Shown here: in pieces, positions 9,458 to 17,900 of the stretch
How the letters are laid out: each line of letters begins with the position of its first letter
How positions within the stretch are numbered: the first letter of the stretch is position 1
Source: an uncultured Sutterella sp.
GTDB lineage: Bacteria; Pseudomonadota; Gammaproteobacteria; Burkholderiales; Burkholderiaceae_F
Reading direction: 5' to 3'
NCBI GenBank assembly: GCA_905194315.1
Contig: CAJJRX010000010.1
Location: 1 to 51,874 of the forward strand
Length of the DNA: 51,874 nucleotides
The notes under the pieces: generated by a model
What the model was told of the DNA's origin: nothing
What the model saw: the letters and a program-made list of their open reading frames with translations, nothing else
The model's database searches: none
Position numbers and translations under genes: made by a program

Positions 9458-10432
9458 TTACGAGAAAAACGTCACGAGAATAGGGCAGACGAGTACGGCA
9501 AACACAAGGGTGCTTGTCATGAGCGAGGAGACCGCAATGTCGGTTTTGAGCCCGTAGAGCGCAGTGGCGAGCACCGCGTTGATGGCCGTGGGCGCTGCCG
9601 AGCTGATCACGATCGCCGAGAGCATGACCGGGTCATTTACCGTTGCCGCGCAGAAGGCCCACATCAGCGCGGGCACCACGATGAATTTCATCGGCAGAAT
9701 GATCACGGTCTTTCGCATCTCTTTCGCGGCGGCCTTGAAATTGAGCAGAAGCCCCACGGGCAGGAAGGCGATCCAGGCCGAGACGTGCACCATGGGCGTG
9801 AAAATGTCAGCGAGCCACCCGGGCTGCGGCACATGAAAGGCCGAGAGGAGAATACCGGCGAGCATCCCGAGGAGCGCCACCTGATTCCAGGTGAAAAAGA
9901 GCGAGGCGAAGCTGCGCTTTTGTGCAAGACACGTCGAGCGCGAGCAGGCCGATTTGGCAATGGCCTCGTCACGGTACTTCTGGCAGAGCGGGAAATTAAA
10001 AAGAATGAGCACAAGGTTCGAGAGCGTGGCGAGAATCTGCACGTAGCCAAAGGCAATCGGCCCCTTGAGCAGGAAGGCCACGACGCCGCCCAGCGTCCCC
10101 ACGTTCCCGAGCATCCCCGCGGTGATAAGGGCGCCGCGCTCGGCAGGGTCGGGATTGTTGCGCGTGAGCCAGGTCATGAGCGCAAAGGGGACCATCATCA
10201 TGAGGAGCCCCGCCACAGGCAGCATCACCAGCTCCCAGGTGAGTGAGAGTTTCCAGAACGAGAGAATCGAGAGCACGGTAAAGACGCCGCGCACGTTAAG
10301 TTTGATAATCCAGTCCACCCCTTCACGGGTAATCAGATTTCGGCGGTGCAGCACATAGCCCACGGTAATGGGCAGCAGTGTGTCAAAGAGAATCGTGCCG
10401 AAGCGCACGGCAAAATCAGCGGTAACGGACAT
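9458..10432 (-). CDS. AEC-family (auxin efflux carrier-like) transporter
   Basis: 324 residues in about ten hydrophobic segments arranged as two five-helix halves, as in AEC/Mem_trans carriers. Typical features are the N-terminal LLPITVGYVLHRRNLI, the cytoplasmic basic loop around CQKYRDEAIAKSACSRST, and the C-terminal half with LMWAFCAATVNDPVMLSAIVISSAAPTA, where an N/D plus the SSAAPTA stretch forms the conserved crossover. Bacterial members export or exchange malate, malonate and other organic acids, but the substrate is not deducible. The start is the ATG at 10432, at the head of the conserved region; no good ribosome-binding site precedes it. The gene stands alone. Confidence 0.82.
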   Translation of the reverse strand: MSVTADFAVRFGTILFDTLLPITVGYVLHRRNLITREGVDWIIKLNVRGVFTVLSILSFWKLSLTWELVMLPVAGLLMMMVPFALMTWLTRNNPDPAERGALITAGMLGNVGTLGGVVAFLLKGPIAFGYVQILATLSNLVLILFNFPLCQKYRDEAIAKSACSRSTCLAQKRSFASLFFTWNQVALLGMLAGILLSAFHVPQPGWLADIFTPMVHVSAWIAFLPVGLLLNFKAAAKEMRKTVIILPMKFIVVPALMWAFCAATVNDPVMLSAIVISSAAPTAINAVLATALYGLKTDIAVSSLMTSTLVFAVLVCPILVTFFS

Positions 10433-10852
10433 CAGTATCGGTTGCAGGGACGTGTGTGGATGGCGGCGGGCGTGTGCCGCCTCGGCAGCAGAGCGCGCCT
10501 GAGAAGCATTGTAGCGAATGTGAGCGCGTTGTGTGAGAGCGCCGCCTGCCGCGGGCGGCAGAGGGCGGATAACGCCGCAAAAGAGCGGGGCGACAGGCGT
10601 TTTGACTCTCTGCCGCCGGGCGCCCCGGGGCACGGACGGCACCGGGCGGCTCGCGCTCTAGCAGAAATATCGTAGGCGGAATCTCGCATAAAGATTGTGT
10701 CGCGGCAGAGTCTCTCGAAATAGTCGCTCCGGGGCGCGCAGACACTGTGTTTTTCCCCTGAAAACCCTGTACAGTAGAGTAACGCACAGTGCATACGACT
10801 GTTTGTATTTCACCTTTTAATTCAAATAAACCGTTTTATTCACCGTGCGCGT

Positions 10853-10874
10853 CGCAGTCCGCTGCGGCCTTTTT
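10853..10874 (+). terminator. Terminator-like hairpin (possible attenuator) in the BASS leader
   Basis: CGCAG-TCCG-CTGCG is followed by GCC and TTTTT. No plus-strand gene lies upstream, because the neighbouring gene is divergent; the element would therefore act on the BASS transcript itself or end a short RNA. The 5-bp stem is short, hence modest confidence. Confidence 0.4.
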
Positions 10875-10942
10875 CAATCTCTCAAATGGAGGGCGTGTGT
10901 GCCCCGGGACTTAACGGGGATAAACACACTGCCGGTATTCCT

Positions 10943-10990
10943 ATGAAACACTTCTTTAACCGCAAACAATGGAGCCCGTCAGAACAATAA
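10943..10990 (+). CDS. Possible 15-residue leader peptide upstream of the BASS carrier
   Basis: ATG to TAA encodes MKHFFNRKQWSPSEQ, ending 20 bp before the carrier start. There is no clear ribosome-binding site, so this may be chance; the position between a leader hairpin and the gene makes it worth recording. Confidence 0.2.
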   Translation: MKHFFNRKQWSPSEQ

Positions 10991-11010
10991 GCTGACAGGG
11001 AACAATCAAA

Positions 11011-12000
11011 ATGATGAAATTTCTTGAAAACGTGAGCCGCTTCTTCAGTAAGACCTTCGCTTTGTGGGTTGTTGTATTCGCTATTCTAGGGTTCATTTTT
11101 CCGGAGATTTTCAAGCAGATTGGCCCCTGGATCCCTTACCTGCTCGGTGTGATCATGTTCGGTATGGGCCTTACGCTCTCGCCGGCTGATTTCCGTGAAG
11201 TGTTTCGCCGCCCCAAGGATGTCTTCCTCGGCATCCTCGGTCAGTACACCATCATGCCGCTCGGTGCCTGGCTCGTGTGCAAGGTCTTTGACCTGCCGCC
11301 CGAAGTCGCTGTCGGTCTCATCCTTCTGGGCTGCTGCCCGGGGGGTACCGCCAGCAACGTGGTCACGTTCCTCGCCCGCGGTGACGTCGCCCTCTCGGTG
11401 ACGGTCACCAGCTGCACGACGCTGCTCGCCCCGGTGCTCACGCCTGCACTCATGTATGTGTTTGCCAGCGCCTGGCTGCAGATCGATCCCATGGCCATGG
11501 TTCTCTCCATCGTCAAGATCGTGCTCGTGCCCATCGTCGCCGGTGTGATGATCAACAAATTCTTCTTCCGCACTGTCGAAAAAGTGGTCGTGATGCTCCC
11601 GGCGTTCTCCACGCTCACCGTGATGCTCATTGCCGCCTCGATCGTGGCCGCCACGAAGAACTCGCTCGTTTCCGCCGGCTTTGTGGTCTTTGCCGCGGTG
11701 GCGCTGCACAATGCGCTCGGTATGGGCTTCGGTTACCTCCTTGCCCGTATGACCGGCATGAGCTACGCCAAGGCCAAGTGCATGACCTTTGAGGTCGGTA
11801 TGCAGAACTCCGGTCTCGGTGTTGCACTCGCCGGCCTGCACTTTGCCGCTGCGCCGCTCACCGCGCTGCCCTGCGCCATTGCCGCCCTCTGGCACAACAT
11901 CACGGGCCCGCTGCTCGCGACGTACTTCGCCAGCCGTGACGATGCGGACAAGGACAGCAAGCTCTTTGCCAACGCGGCTTCCCAGTCGCCCATGGCCTGA
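11011..12000 (+). CDS. BASS-family (bile acid:Na+ symporter-like) carrier
   Basis: 329 residues with nine to ten membrane segments. The family signature is clear: MFGMGLTLSPADF near residue 50, the first crossover region LGCCPGGTASNVVTFLARGD (about 109-128), and the second crossover region TFEVGMQNSGLGVALA (about 258-273), with E and Q/N residues that bind sodium in characterised homologues. Bacterial members carry bile acids, pantoate, pyruvate or other organic anions, and the substrate is not given by sequence. The start is the first of two ATGs, with AGGGAA about 10 nt upstream. It is a single gene behind a long leader with two hairpins, which suggests control at the RNA level. Confidence 0.88.
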   Translation: MMKFLENVSRFFSKTFALWVVVFAILGFIFPEIFKQIGPWIPYLLGVIMFGMGLTLSPADFREVFRRPKDVFLGILGQYTIMPLGAWLVCKVFDLPPEVAVGLILLGCCPGGTASNVVTFLARGDVALSVTVTSCTTLLAPVLTPALMYVFASAWLQIDPMAMVLSIVKIVLVPIVAGVMINKFFFRTVEKVVVMLPAFSTLTVMLIAASIVAATKNSLVSAGFVVFAAVALHNALGMGFGYLLARMTGMSYAKAKCMTFEVGMQNSGLGVALAGLHFAAAPLTALPCAIAALWHNITGPLLATYFASRDDADKDSKLFANAASQSPMA

Positions 12001-12691
12001 GAGCGGTAAAGCCCGAAAGGGGGGCTTCGGTCCCCCATCCACTTCCACCTTAAGACGTAGAGCGTCTCCCGTTTCGTAAACTGACACGACTCACCGCCGC
12101 GGGCGACTGATGACCTTTTCGGCTCAGGTTGCAGCGTCCCGGCGCGGGAGAAGTGTGCCCGAAACGGCGCCGTGAGTTGGTTGCGGGAGCGTTCGCTCTC
12201 GCGCTCCGGAGAATCTCCCCGGGGTCCAGTCTGCAGAGCGCCCTCCCAAACCCCGTCCCGATGCGGGCGAGAGGGGAGGAGGGGGAGGACGGCCTGGCGG
12301 CAATTCCCGCCCTGGCGCCTCTTACCTCTTACGTCCGGAAACTATACCGCTTTAATGTTCACACCCGTTCGCAGGCGACGTTGGAAAACGTCCCCTGAAA
12401 ATGCACCGGACGAATGTAACTTTCAGGTCACTTATTTCGGGAATTTTTGCAATACAAGGAAAATTGCAAAAATGCCCAGAAGGCGTAGGGAAAATTTTGT
12501 AGGCTATTCTCCCTATGTTTCTTTCGCGTTAATCTGCCTATAATCCAACTGTATTCTGACGCAGTCTGTCACGCTTTTTAGTGACTGTCTGGCTTCCGGA
12601 GACGTGAAAAACCGATCCCCGGAGGATGCAAAAACAGACTTCCTGCAGAAGAATCGTTTTGCCAAGCACTAACAATTTGGGGAACCCACCC
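12001..12691. other. Long intergenic region with brnQ promoter and leader
   Basis: 691 bp between two transport genes. Just after the BASS stop is a GC hairpin (GGGGG...CCCCC, 12019-12036) without a U-run. The middle (12060-12400) contains only unconvincing short frames. At the right end are a promoter (-10 at 12539-12544) and a leader hairpin at 12562-12591 (CAGTCTGTCAC with GTGACTGTCTG, two mismatches, loop containing TTTTT). Confidence 0.5.
12516..12544 (+). promoter_or_regulatory. Probable brnQ promoter
   Basis: A perfect TATAAT (12539-12544) has a weak -35 hexamer TGTTTC (12516-12521) at 17 bp. It would give a leader of about 140 nt before the ATG at 12692. Confidence 0.5.
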
Positions 12692-14017
12692 ATGACTCAA
12701 CAGAATAATTCGCGCTTTGTGGCAATCGGCCTCATGCTCTTTGCCATCTTCTTCGGCGCAGGCAACCTCATCTTCCCGTCGGCGATGGGACAGGCCGCCG
12801 GCTCCAACTACACCTGGGCATTCCTGGGCTTTTGCGTGACCGGTGTCGGCATGCCGCTCCTGGGCATTATGGCCATGGGCTACTCGGGTGCCCGCGACCT
12901 GCAGGAGGCTGCCGGCCGCGCTCATCCGCTCTACGGGCTCTTTTTCACGGTCGTCACCTATCTCTCGATCGGTCCGTGCTTCGCGATTCCGCGTACCGGC
13001 ACGGTGGCCTTTGAAATCGGTGTGCGTCCCTTCCTCGGGTCGATCGACGGCGGTATGGCCCAGGTCGCCTTCCTTGTGGTCTTCTTCCTGGTGAGCTTCT
13101 GGCTCTCCGCCAAGCCCAACAAGATTGTGGACCGCGTGGGTAAGGTGCTCACCCCGCTGCTCCTGCTTGCCATCGCCGCACTCGTTGTGCAGAGCTTTGT
13201 CAATCCGCTGGGCGAACCGCAGACGCCGGGCAAGGCCTACGCCACTGCCATGGTCGCTGCGACCCAGGGTGTGCTTGACGGCTACAACACGCTTGACCTT
13301 CTCGCCTCGGTGGTCTTTGCCACGCTCGTGACGAACTTCGTGCGCGAGGGCGGTGTGACCGATCCCAGAGAAGTCACCCGTCAGATCTACCTCACGGGTA
13401 TCATCGCCGTGTCGCTCCTGGCTGTGATCTATTTCTTCATCGCCAAGATCGGTGCTGACAGCGTTGCCGCCATCGGCATGCAGGAAACCGGCGCCTCGGT
13501 GCTCGCCAACTCCGCCAAGATCCTCTTTGGCAACTTCGGCGCCATCGTGCTCTCCGTGATCGTGCTGCTTGCCTGTATCACGACGGCTGTGGGCCTCATC
13601 ACGAGCTGCTCGGTGTACTTCATGAACCTCACGAAGAAGGGCAGCTACCTCTCCTGGTGCGTGCTCTTTACCGTGGTCTCGTTCCTCGTGGCGCAGTTTG
13701 GCCTGAAGACGATCATCGTCTCGACCATCCCGGTGCTGATGTTCACGTACCCGCTCGCCATTATCCTTGTCATCCTGCTCTTTACGGACAAGCTCTTTGG
13801 CGGCCGTCAGTGCGTGTATGCCTGGGCAACGGCGTTCACCTTCGTGGTCGCTGCTGTGAACGGTCTTGAAACCGCCGGTGTCAACCTTGGCGCCTTCGGT
13901 AAGTTCCTCGCTGACAACGTGCCCTTCTGGGCGCAGGGTCTGGGCTGGATCAGCTTCGCGGTCGCGGGCTACATTGTCGGCCTCGTCTGGAAGGCTGCCG
14001 TTCCGGCAAAGAACTAA
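12692..14017 (+). CDS. brnQ: BrnQ branched-chain amino acid:cation symporter (copy 1)
   Basis: 441 residues with about twelve membrane segments. It opens with the LIVCS-family hallmark FAIFFGAGNLIFP (about 17-29), followed by GVGMPLLGI and the conserved LSIGPCFAIPRTGTVAFE (about 91-108). TQGVLDGYNTLDLLAS is the second conserved segment. BrnQ imports leucine, isoleucine and valine with Na+ or H+. The frame is open from 12626, but ATG 12692 is preferred because GGGGAA lies 8 nt ahead and the family N-terminus begins there. A stem after the gene (CCGGAGAGA/TCTCTCCGG, 14034-14062) lacks a U-run. A second BrnQ lies 0.8 kb away in convergent orientation. Confidence 0.92.
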   Translation: MTQQNNSRFVAIGLMLFAIFFGAGNLIFPSAMGQAAGSNYTWAFLGFCVTGVGMPLLGIMAMGYSGARDLQEAAGRAHPLYGLFFTVVTYLSIGPCFAIPRTGTVAFEIGVRPFLGSIDGGMAQVAFLVVFFLVSFWLSAKPNKIVDRVGKVLTPLLLLAIAALVVQSFVNPLGEPQTPGKAYATAMVAATQGVLDGYNTLDLLASVVFATLVTNFVREGGVTDPREVTRQIYLTGIIAVSLLAVIYFFIAKIGADSVAAIGMQETGASVLANSAKILFGNFGAIVLSVIVLLACITTAVGLITSCSVYFMNLTKKGSYLSWCVLFTVVSFLVAQFGLKTIIVSTIPVLMFTYPLAIILVILLFTDKLFGGRQCVYAWATAFTFVVAAVNGLETAGVNLGAFGKFLADNVPFWAQGLGWISFAVAGYIVGLVWKAAVPAKN

Positions 14018-14310
14018 AACACTTCCCAATTCCGGAGAGACGCCCGCAGGGGATCTCTCCGGGATCAGGTTAAACGCGGCGGTGCCCGTTCAGTTCTTGT
14101 TTGGCAAGACTGGCGGGCGTCGCCGTTTTTTGTGCTTAGCGCATCGCCTCAGCACGACGCTCTCCGTGTGCATAATGCCCGTAATGGCCCGTAATGCTCG
14201 CAATGCCGCTTTTCGAAGGCGTTTTCCGGCCGCGCTTTGCCGTAAAATGAAAGAGTCACCGCCGGGGCGAGCGCCCGGGCGGGGAAGCACTTTAAGGAGA
14301 CAACACACTG

Positions 14311-14721
14311 ATGGCCATGTCACTTCTTTCACCGGCCGGACGCCTCACGCGCGGCGGTTTTCTCGCAGCGGGCGGCCTCTCGCTGCTGGGTTTCACGTTT
14401 CTTGTCGCTCTGATGAGCTTTCTCACGCAGACACTGCACGCAGACGATCTGCTCATGCCGTTTCTCGCGACGCTTGTCGCGTATTTTGTCGTGTTCTGGA
14501 TTTTTCTCTGTGCGGTGAGCCGGCGCCTTAACGACCTGGCGGCGAGCAAATATCTGATGCTGCTGCTCTTCGTGCCGCTGGCAAACTTCGCACTGCTCGT
14601 CTGGCTCGTTTTTGCCGGAAGTCGCACGTCGGACACTTATGTGGAGAAAAACCGCCTTCCCGTGATTCTTTTTCTTCTTGTCGCGGGGCTTTTTGCCGCT
14701 CAGGTTTTAAAAGTGCTCTAG
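14311..14721 (+). CDS. DUF805-like small membrane protein
   Basis: 136 residues and four predicted membrane helices. The DUF805 pattern is present: RLTRGGF near the start, the central RRLNDLAASKYLMLLLFVPL (about 70-89), and a hydrophobic segment ending WLVFAGS. DUF805 proteins are inner-membrane proteins of unknown function. AAGGAG lies about 11 nt upstream of the ATG. It sits alone between the two brnQ genes; nothing links it to amino-acid transport beyond position. Confidence 0.7.
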   Translation: MAMSLLSPAGRLTRGGFLAAGGLSLLGFTFLVALMSFLTQTLHADDLLMPFLATLVAYFVVFWIFLCAVSRRLNDLAASKYLMLLLFVPLANFALLVWLVFAGSRTSDTYVEKNRLPVILFLLVAGLFAAQVLKVL

Positions 14722-14762
14722 CGCTTTAAGCCGAAGACGCCCGGGCAAGAGACGAGCAAAAA

Positions 14763-14807
14763 ACAAAGCCGGCCGCAGGACTCGAACCTGCGGGCCGGCT
14801 TTGTGTT
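14763..14807 (-). terminator. Terminator of the second brnQ with a tRNA T-arm-like tip
   Basis: On the minus strand CAAAGCCGGCC pairs with GGCCGGCTTTG (11 bp). After one bulged C the helix continues as GCAGG-TTCGAGT-CCTGC, a 5-bp stem with a 7-nt loop identical in form to a tRNA T-arm. A U-run (TTTGTTTTTT) follows. It lies between convergent genes and could work in both directions. Confidence 0.85.
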
Positions 14808-14819
14808 TAAGAGGTGCTC

Positions 14820-16163
14820 TTAAGCCGCACGCTTATTCACCTGCGGGATAAAACGACCGAGGAAGATCCCGGCCGCGGCAGGCACAACCCACTCAAGCCC
14901 CACTGAGGAGAGCGGAAGGGCGGCGAGTGCCGCATCGAGCCAGGCGGGCGAGAGAGCAGCCATTTTGAGCGCCCCCGCCACACTCGTGAGCCCCGTGAGC
15001 AGAATCGCCGCCGGGTAGACGGCGGGGTGGGCGGCATGGAGCCGGTGCGTGAGCGCGAGCACGATCAGCACCAGACTCACCGGATAGATCGCCACGAGCA
15101 CCGGAATCGAGAGTTTGAGAATCATGGTGAGCCCTGCGTTACTGATCACCATGCTCGTCACTACAAACACCAGCAGCCACCCGCGATAGCCCAGCACCGG
15201 CAGGATTTCGCGGAAGTAGTTCGAGCAGCACGAGAGCAGGCCGATACAGGTGTTAAGACACGCAATAAAAAAGCACGCCCCCAGAATCACGCTCCCGAAG
15301 GTGCCGAACTGCGCGGCGCCGAGCGCCGAGAGGGTCTGTGCGCCGTTTTCGGCAGTGTAACCCGCACCGGCCGTCTGCGTGCCAAGCCATGCGAGGGCAC
15401 CGTAAACGATGAAAAAGAGCACGCCTGCCATGAGACCCGCTTTCATTGTCTCGGCGACTACGCCACGCTCCTCGGTAACACCAAACGCGCGGATGTTCAT
15501 CGCGATAATGAGTCCGAAGTTGAGCGCGGCGATGGTGTCCATCGTCTGATAGCCTTCGATAAAGCCGCGGAAAAAGGCGCTCGTGCGGTACGGATCGAGC
15601 GCCGGGGTGAGCGAGGTGGCGATGGGGTTGAAAAGCGTCGCCCCGAAGAGCACGGCAATGAGCGTGAGGAGCATCGGCGAGAGAATTTTGCCGAGCCGCT
15701 CGGTGAGTTTTGCGGGATCAAGTGCAATGAGGCCGGCAAGAATGAAAAAGCCTGCCGAGTAGAGCGCCTGAAGCGCCGTTGACCAGGAGAGCCCCATCAC
15801 CGTGCCCGTGAGCAGGTCGCTTTTGAGCAGCGGCGTTACCGCCATCTCAAACGAGGTGCTCGCTGTGCGCGGAATCGCCAGGCACGGACCGATCGAGAGA
15901 TAGATGAGCAGCGTGAAGACGGCGGCAAAGGCGGGATGCACGCGGCTCGCGAGATTCGTGAGGCCGCCGCTTCGGGCCACCGCAATCACGCCCAGCACCG
16001 GAAAGCAGATGGCGGTGAGCGCAAAGCCCGCCATGGCGGCAGGGGTGGATTCCCCCGCGAGAAAACCGAGAAAAGGCGGGAAAATCAGATTGCCCGCACC
16101 GAAAAACATGGAAAAAAGTGTGAGCCCGATCAGAAACCGGGACCTGAGGGAGAGCGTCTGCAT
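14820..16163 (-). CDS. brnQ: BrnQ branched-chain amino acid:cation symporter (copy 2)
   Basis: 447 residues with about twelve membrane segments. It shares the LIVCS signatures with copy 1: SMFFGAGNLIFPP (about 18-30), LIYLSIGPCLAIPRTASTSFE and the FIEGYQTMDTIAALNFG segment. The copies are clearly diverged (for example KSDLLTGTVMGLSW here against GSIDGGMAQVAF), so they are old paralogs or separately acquired and may differ in affinity or substrate. ATG 16163 begins the conserved N-terminus; only a weak AAAGAAAGA precedes it. The gene ends at a strong terminator that it shares with the DUF805 gene. Confidence 0.9.
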   Translation of the reverse strand: MQTLSLRSRFLIGLTLFSMFFGAGNLIFPPFLGFLAGESTPAAMAGFALTAICFPVLGVIAVARSGGLTNLASRVHPAFAAVFTLLIYLSIGPCLAIPRTASTSFEMAVTPLLKSDLLTGTVMGLSWSTALQALYSAGFFILAGLIALDPAKLTERLGKILSPMLLTLIAVLFGATLFNPIATSLTPALDPYRTSAFFRGFIEGYQTMDTIAALNFGLIIAMNIRAFGVTEERGVVAETMKAGLMAGVLFFIVYGALAWLGTQTAGAGYTAENGAQTLSALGAAQFGTFGSVILGACFFIACLNTCIGLLSCCSNYFREILPVLGYRGWLLVFVVTSMVISNAGLTMILKLSIPVLVAIYPVSLVLIVLALTHRLHAAHPAVYPAAILLTGLTSVAGALKMAALSPAWLDAALAALPLSSVGLEWVVPAAAGIFLGRFIPQVNKRAA

Positions 16164-16496
16164 AAGCGGTTATCTTTCTTTTTGTGGCTGACTGCCCGCG
16201 GCTCTGCCCCCTCATCGGGCAGGGGTCGCGCGGCAGAATCTGCGAATATTAATGTCGGAAAGCTTAGGAGATTAGCAGAATACGGACTTTTTGAAAAGTG
16301 TGCGCAAAAAGTGTCCGTGCCTCTCGAGCAGAGGCAAAAGGGGAGGCGGGGAGGCGGGGAGAAAAGCAAAACGGCGCCTCACTGCCGCCGCAACAGTACG
16401 GATAACTGCTGGCGGCAGGAGGCGCCGGGCGTTTCCTCGGACAGTTGAGACTCAAGGAGGAAACTTCTGGCAGAGACACTGATCTCGGGGGGAAGG
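16164..16496. other. Intergenic region between brnQ copy 2 and the third flavin reductase
   Basis: 333 bp. It must contain the brnQ promoter (right-to-left) and holds the large terminator hairpin of the reductase gene at 16363-16427. A G-rich run (16339-16360) is notable. No gene was seen. Confidence 0.5.
16363..16427 (-). terminator. Large terminator hairpin of the third flavin reductase gene
   Basis: CGGCGCCTC-A-CTGCCGCC (16372-16389) pairs with GGCGGCAG-GAGGCGCCG (16411-16427), 17 bp with one bulge. The 21-nt loop contains an inner CAGT/ACTG pairing. TTTTGCTTTT follows on the minus strand. Confidence 0.8.
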
Positions 16497-17900
16497 TTAC
16501 TTCATGGCCTTCACGTAGGCATCCGCGCTCTGGCCGGAGATGCGGCCGAACGTGATGATGTCAGCCTGGGCGTTGGCGCCGAGACGGTTACCGCCGTGTA
16601 CGCCGCCCGTGACTTCACCCGCGGCAAAGAGGCCGGGGATGGGTTCACCTTTGGTGCTGATCACTTCCGCCTTGGTGTTGATGTGCAGCCCGCCCATCGT
16701 GTGATGGATGGCAGGCTGAACCTTCACCGCGTAGAAAGGAGCCGTCGTGAGCGCTTCAGGCATCTGGGCGCGACCGAAATCATCGTCCTTACCCTTGGCC
16801 TGCATTTCCGTGTAGTGCTTCATCGTTGCAACGAGTGCGTCGGCGGGCACATTCATCTTTTTGGCAAGATCGGCATAGTTGTCAGCCGTCACAGCCAGGC
16901 CCATGTGGATGTATTCCTGAATAAGCTTGGCGGACTTGGCAACCTTGTCGTCCCAGACAATCCAGGCAAAGCGGCCGGGCTGCTTGAGTTCGTTGTTGGA
17001 GACGACGTCACGGGTGAGCAGTTCGTTCGTAAAGCGCACACCGTTGCTGTTAACGAGCACCGCGCCGTCACCGCGCACGGATTCAGAGATGAGCACACCG
17101 TCAGGCGTGGCAGTCGGATGCGCCTGAATCTGGTCCATGTCCACAAGACCGGCACCGACCTTGGTGGCGAGCGTGATGCCGTCACCCGTGGCGCCCGGCT
17201 GGTTCGTCGTGGCGTAGCCTTTTAGCGAGGCCTTGTACTGCTCAACCATCTTCGGGTTGGCACCGAAGCCGCCCGTGGCAAGCACCACAGCCTTCGTGTC
17301 GATCGTGTAGACCTTGCCGTCCTTGCCTTTGACCTTCACGCCGCTGATGACGCCTTTGGCGTTCTTGATGAGTTCAACGGCCTGGCTGTTCTTGCGGATT
17401 TCAATCTTGCGTTCCGTGGCGGCCTTGTAAAGGGTCTTCATGATTTCGGGACCCACGGCGGAGCCGTCAGAGGGACGGTGAGCGCGGTTGTATTTTGCAC
17501 CGCCCGCACGGCCCACAAGGCTCAGGTCAGCGCCAAGGCTCTGGAGCCAGGCCACCGAGTCCTTGGCGTGCGTGGTCATGGTGCGCACGAGACGCGCGTC
17601 ATTGATGTCGTGACCGCCTTTCATGGTGTCAGAGAAGAACTGATCGACGGTGTCGGGAATGCCGGCCTTTTTCTGTTCAGGCGTTTCCGCGGCGTTAATA
17701 CCGCCTTCAGCGCGGTTGGTGTTGCCGCCGATAATGGCCATCTTTTCAAGAACGATGACCTTTTCACCCAGGTCGTGCATCGTCACAGCAGACGAGAGGC
17801 CAGCGCCGCCCGAGCCGATCACGACCACGTCAGTGGCCACGTTCGCGGCATAGACATTGAGAGCACCGGTCAGTGCAAGAGCAAGCACTAATTTTTTCAT
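16497..17900 (-). CDS. Secreted FAD-dependent fumarate-reductase-like flavoprotein (third copy)
   Basis: 467 residues. Sec signal peptide 1-19 (ending VYA), then the FAD site VVVIGSGGAGLSSA (25-38). All five fumarate-type residues are visible: H261 (HPT), R276 (SESVR), R297 (LLTRD), H400 (HHTMGG) and R439 (NRLGAN, where GGN is usual). There is no heme or FMN domain. It is closer to the 464-residue copy at 6328-7722 than to the FMN-bearing one. GGAG is 11 nt before the ATG. It is a single gene; an upstream dyad around 18001-18019 (GATT-G-AGGA-T-TCCT-T-AATC) may be a regulator site. The electron donor is not nearby and the substrate is likely an enoate such as fumarate. Confidence 0.88.
   Translation of the reverse strand: MKKLVLALALTGALNVYAANVATDVVVIGSGGAGLSSAVTMHDLGEKVIVLEKMAIIGGNTNRAEGGINAAETPEQKKAGIPDTVDQFFSDTMKGGHDINDARLVRTMTTHAKDSVAWLQSLGADLSLVGRAGGAKYNRAHRPSDGSAVGPEIMKTLYKAATERKIEIRKNSQAVELIKNAKGVISGVKVKGKDGKVYTIDTKAVVLATGGFGANPKMVEQYKASLKGYATTNQPGATGDGITLATKVGAGLVDMDQIQAHPTATPDGVLISESVRGDGAVLVNSNGVRFTNELLTRDVVSNNELKQPGRFAWIVWDDKVAKSAKLIQEYIHMGLAVTADNYADLAKKMNVPADALVATMKHYTEMQAKGKDDDFGRAQMPEALTTAPFYAVKVQPAIHHTMGGLHINTKAEVISTKGEPIPGLFAAGEVTGGVHGGNRLGANAQADIITFGRISGQSADAYVKAMK

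Larger units (their letters stand above)
10433..11010. other. Intergenic region with the structured leader of the BASS carrier gene
   Basis: 578 bp between divergent genes. On the plus strand: an AT-rich part (10800-10845) that probably holds the promoter, a terminator-like hairpin at 10853-10874, a second hairpin at 10895-10929 (GTGTGT/ACACAC and CCCCG/CGGGG), and a 15-codon open frame at 10943-10990. No gene was seen in 10433-10800. Confidence 0.5.

Noticed and set aside
9341..10246. 301-codon plus-strand open frame opposite the AEC carrier
   Set aside because: Antisense shadow of a clear membrane-protein gene; composition rich in His, Arg, Glu and Gly without a family pattern.
12129..12543. 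Short plus-strand frames between the BASS and brnQ genes
   Set aside because: No ribosome-binding site, low-complexity Arg/Pro/Ser composition and two overlapping frames of equal quality.
12578..14029. 483-codon minus-strand open frame opposite brnQ
   Set aside because: Antisense shadow of a GC-rich transporter gene; His/Glu/Arg-rich, no start context.
14763..14807. Partial or complete tRNA gene
   Set aside because: Only a T-arm and a stacked helix are present; there are no D-arm or anticodon-arm sequences and no CCA, and a U-run follows as in a terminator.
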